Shown one piece after another: positions 43,204 to 44,445 of a stretch of 44,445 bases of DNA. A model generated the notes under the pieces. It had not been told where the DNA came from. It worked only from the letters and a program-made list of their open reading frames with translations, and ran no database searches. Each line of letters begins with the position of its first letter. Within the stretch, counting starts at the first letter, position 1. Made by a program: the position numbers and the translations under genes. This DNA is from an uncultured Bacteroidales bacterium. GTDB taxonomy: Bacteria > Bacteroidota > Bacteroidia > Bacteroidales > P3. The stretch spans positions 1 to 44,445 of the forward strand of contig CAMYZD010000004.1 of assembly GCA_947303735.1 (NCBI GenBank). The letters run 5' to 3'.

Positions 43204-43590
43204 ATGGAAGTAATCAACACCATTGGTAGAAGAAAATGCTCCGTTGCCCGTATCTACATGACCCCTGGCGACGGCAAAATCATTGTCAACAAACGCGACT
43301 ATAAAGAGTATTTCCCCACTGGCCCGCTGCAGTACATTGTCAACCAGGCTTTCCAGGTTGCCGGTGCTGAAGGCAAATGGGACGTGAAAGCCAACCTCGA
43401 CGGCGGCGGCATCACCGGCCAGGCCCAGGCCCTGCGCATGGCTATCGCCCGCGCCCTGTGCGAGAACAACATCGAGGACCGCTCCGCCCTGAAGAAGGAA
43501 GGTTTCCTGATGCGTGACCCCCGTATGGTTGAGCGTAAGAAACCCGGTCAGCCCAAGGCCCGTAAACGTTTCCAGTTCAGCAAACGTTAG
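43204..43590 (+). CDS. rpsI: 30S ribosomal protein S9
   Basis: S9 binds 16S rRNA at the head of the small subunit and its C-terminal tail reaches the P site. Seen: TIGRRKCSVARIYM, GDGKIIVN, GGGITGQAQALRMAIARAL, DPRMVERKKPGQPKARKRFQFSKR. The last residues SKR are the conserved tail. The 128-residue length is normal. It follows rplM by eight bases. The next gene, rpsB, is 236 bases downstream. Confidence 0.97.
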   Translation: MEVINTIGRRKCSVARIYMTPGDGKIIVNKRDYKEYFPTGPLQYIVNQAFQVAGAEGKWDVKANLDGGGITGQAQALRMAIARALCENNIEDRSALKKEGFLMRDPRMVERKKPGQPKARKRFQFSKR

Positions 43591-43716
43591 TGGTATATTT
43601 TTGGATTTCGGAATTGGAGTTGTCGGAATTATCGGAGTAATCAGATTGTTCAGGACCCATCTCTCAAAATCCAACATCAATTAAAGTTTAGAATCCAAAT
43701 TGCCGAGACACTCCGC

Positions 43717-43760
43717 CGGGTTGCCAGTTCTGCTGCCTAAGGCAAAAGCAGAAAAACCCG
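43717..43760 (+). promoter_or_regulatory. nested hairpin in the rpsI-rpsB spacer (candidate r-protein leader)
   Basis: Outer stem CGGGTT (43717-43722) with AACCCG (43755-43760); middle stem TTCTGCT (43728-43734) with AGCAGAA (43747-43753); inner stem GCC-TAA-GGC (43735-43743). It is 67 bases before the rpsB ATG and has no following T-run, so it is not a simple terminator. A cis-regulatory role is inferred. No clear promoter was found in the 236-base spacer. Confidence 0.5.
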
Positions 43761-43826
43761 ACACACAGAAAGGACTACTCGCCAATTGGTAAACAACGGA
43801 ATGTAAACAATAAGAAACAAGAAATA

Positions 43827-44445
43827 ATGACTGAATTAAAGTTTGAAGAATTACTAGACGCTGGCTGTCATTTTGGCCACCTCAAGAGAAAATGGAATCC
43901 CAAAATGGCTCCCTATATCTTCAAGGAGCATAACGGTATCCACGTTATTGACCTGCAGAAGACCATCGCCAAGGCCGACGAGGCCGCCACTGCCCTGAAA
44001 CAGGTTGCCAAGAGCGGCAAGAAGGTGCTTTTCGTCGCCACCAAAAAACAGGCTAAGGACATCGTCGCCGAAATGGCCAAGAGCGTTGACATGCCCTTCG
44101 TGACCGAGCGTTGGCCCGGCGGTATGCTCACCAACTTCACCACCATCCGCAAGGCCGTGAAGAAGATGAACAGCCTCGACCAGCTGATGCACGACAAGGA
44201 TTTCAACAACATCAGCAAACGCGAGCGTCTGCAGGTGCAGCGCGAACGTGCCAAGCTCGACAAGAACCTGGGTTCTATCGCCGACCTGAACCGTCTGCCC
44301 AGCGCCCTGTTCGTCATCGACATCAACAAGGAGCACATTGCCGTCGCCGAGGCACGCCGTCTGAACATCCCCACTTTCGCAATCGTCGATACCAACTGCA
44401 ACCCCGACCTTATCGACTTCCCCATCCCCGCTAACGATGATGCTT
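43827..44445 (+). CDS. rpsB: 30S ribosomal protein S2 (3' end outside window)
   Basis: The first 206 codons start [18 protein letters not shown] and include [27 protein letters not shown], the S2 signature, [30 protein letters not shown] and [20 protein letters not shown]2 binds the small subunit and is needed for translation initiation. The gene order rplM-rpsI-rpsB is a common Bacteroidota arrangement, usually followed by tsf. The gene is cut by the window end. Confidence 0.97.
   Translation, partial: MTELKFEELLDAGCHFGHLKRKWNPKMAPYIFKEHNGIHVIDLQKTIAKADEAATALKQVAKSGKKVLFVATKKQAKDIVAEMAKSVDMPFVTERWPGGMLTNFTTIRKAVKKMNSLDQLMHDKDFNNISKRERLQVQRERAKLDKNLGSIADLNRLPSALFVIDINKEHIAVAEARRLNIPTFAIVDTNCNPDLIDFPIPANDDA

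Overview
The window is a bacterial chromosome segment that I place in the order Bacteroidales (phylum Bacteroidota). The reasons are: two secreted proteins with type IX secretion (T9SS) C-terminal sorting domains, many Bacteroidota-type promoters (TAnnTTTG at -7, sometimes with TTTG 19 bases upstream), a DUF4292 lipoprotein, an S46 dipeptidyl-peptidase, a Bacteroidota-style MnmA, and the complete Bacteroidota-type division and cell-wall (dcw) cluster. I cannot name the family or genus from the sequence.

Layout. 1-16804 (minus strand) is the dcw cluster, read mraZ, rsmH, ftsL, ftsI, murE, mraY, a murD remnant, ftsW, murG, murC, ftsQ, ftsA, ftsZ, then an EamA transporter and mnmA, which leaves the window. 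16805-17417 is a non-coding divergent region. 17418-20427 (plus) holds an S46 peptidase and a small lipoprotein. 20616-27079 (minus) holds HU, fmt, a sigma-54/M23-peptidase fusion, a RecD-like helicase, secG and a TPR-like gene. 27432-32899 (plus) holds rpmH, an RlmD-type methyltransferase, a repeat-rich T9SS protein, apbE and yicC. 33152-35716 (minus) is a large T9SS protein. 36333-40408 (plus) is a TPR lipoprotein/DUF4292/secreted protein/tadA operon and a sugar nucleotidyltransferase. 40416-41206 is an island of palindromic repeats with a GxxExxY gene. 41152-44445 holds a THUMP-like methyltransferase and rplM, rpsI and rpsB (cut by the window end).

How the genes work together. MraY, MurG, MurC and MurE make and lipid-link the peptidoglycan precursor. 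FtsW, FtsI, FtsL and FtsQ form the septal synthase complex, and FtsA and FtsZ form the ring. The MurD step is represented only by the C-terminal third of the enzyme, so a full MurD must lie elsewhere or be replaced. The remaining genes are mostly housekeeping (translation, tRNA and rRNA modification, Sec export) plus surface or secreted proteins.

Most unusual points: (1) full-length sigma-54 fused in frame to a full-length signal-peptide/M23/LysM protein; (2) the murD remnant; (3) a palindromic element carrying a GxxExxY gene in its loop, next to a copy that looks like the same element with the gene deleted, and a further copy whose arm has become the N-terminus of the adjacent methyltransferase; (4) a repeat insertion of about 61 codons kept in frame inside mnmA; (5) a family of related repeat spacers between dcw genes, two of which supply the stop codon of the upstream gene; (6) a 25-bp motif shared by the mraZ and ftsZ upstream regions; (7) a nested hairpin before rpsB. 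No tRNA, rRNA, CRISPR array or recognisable transposase was seen.
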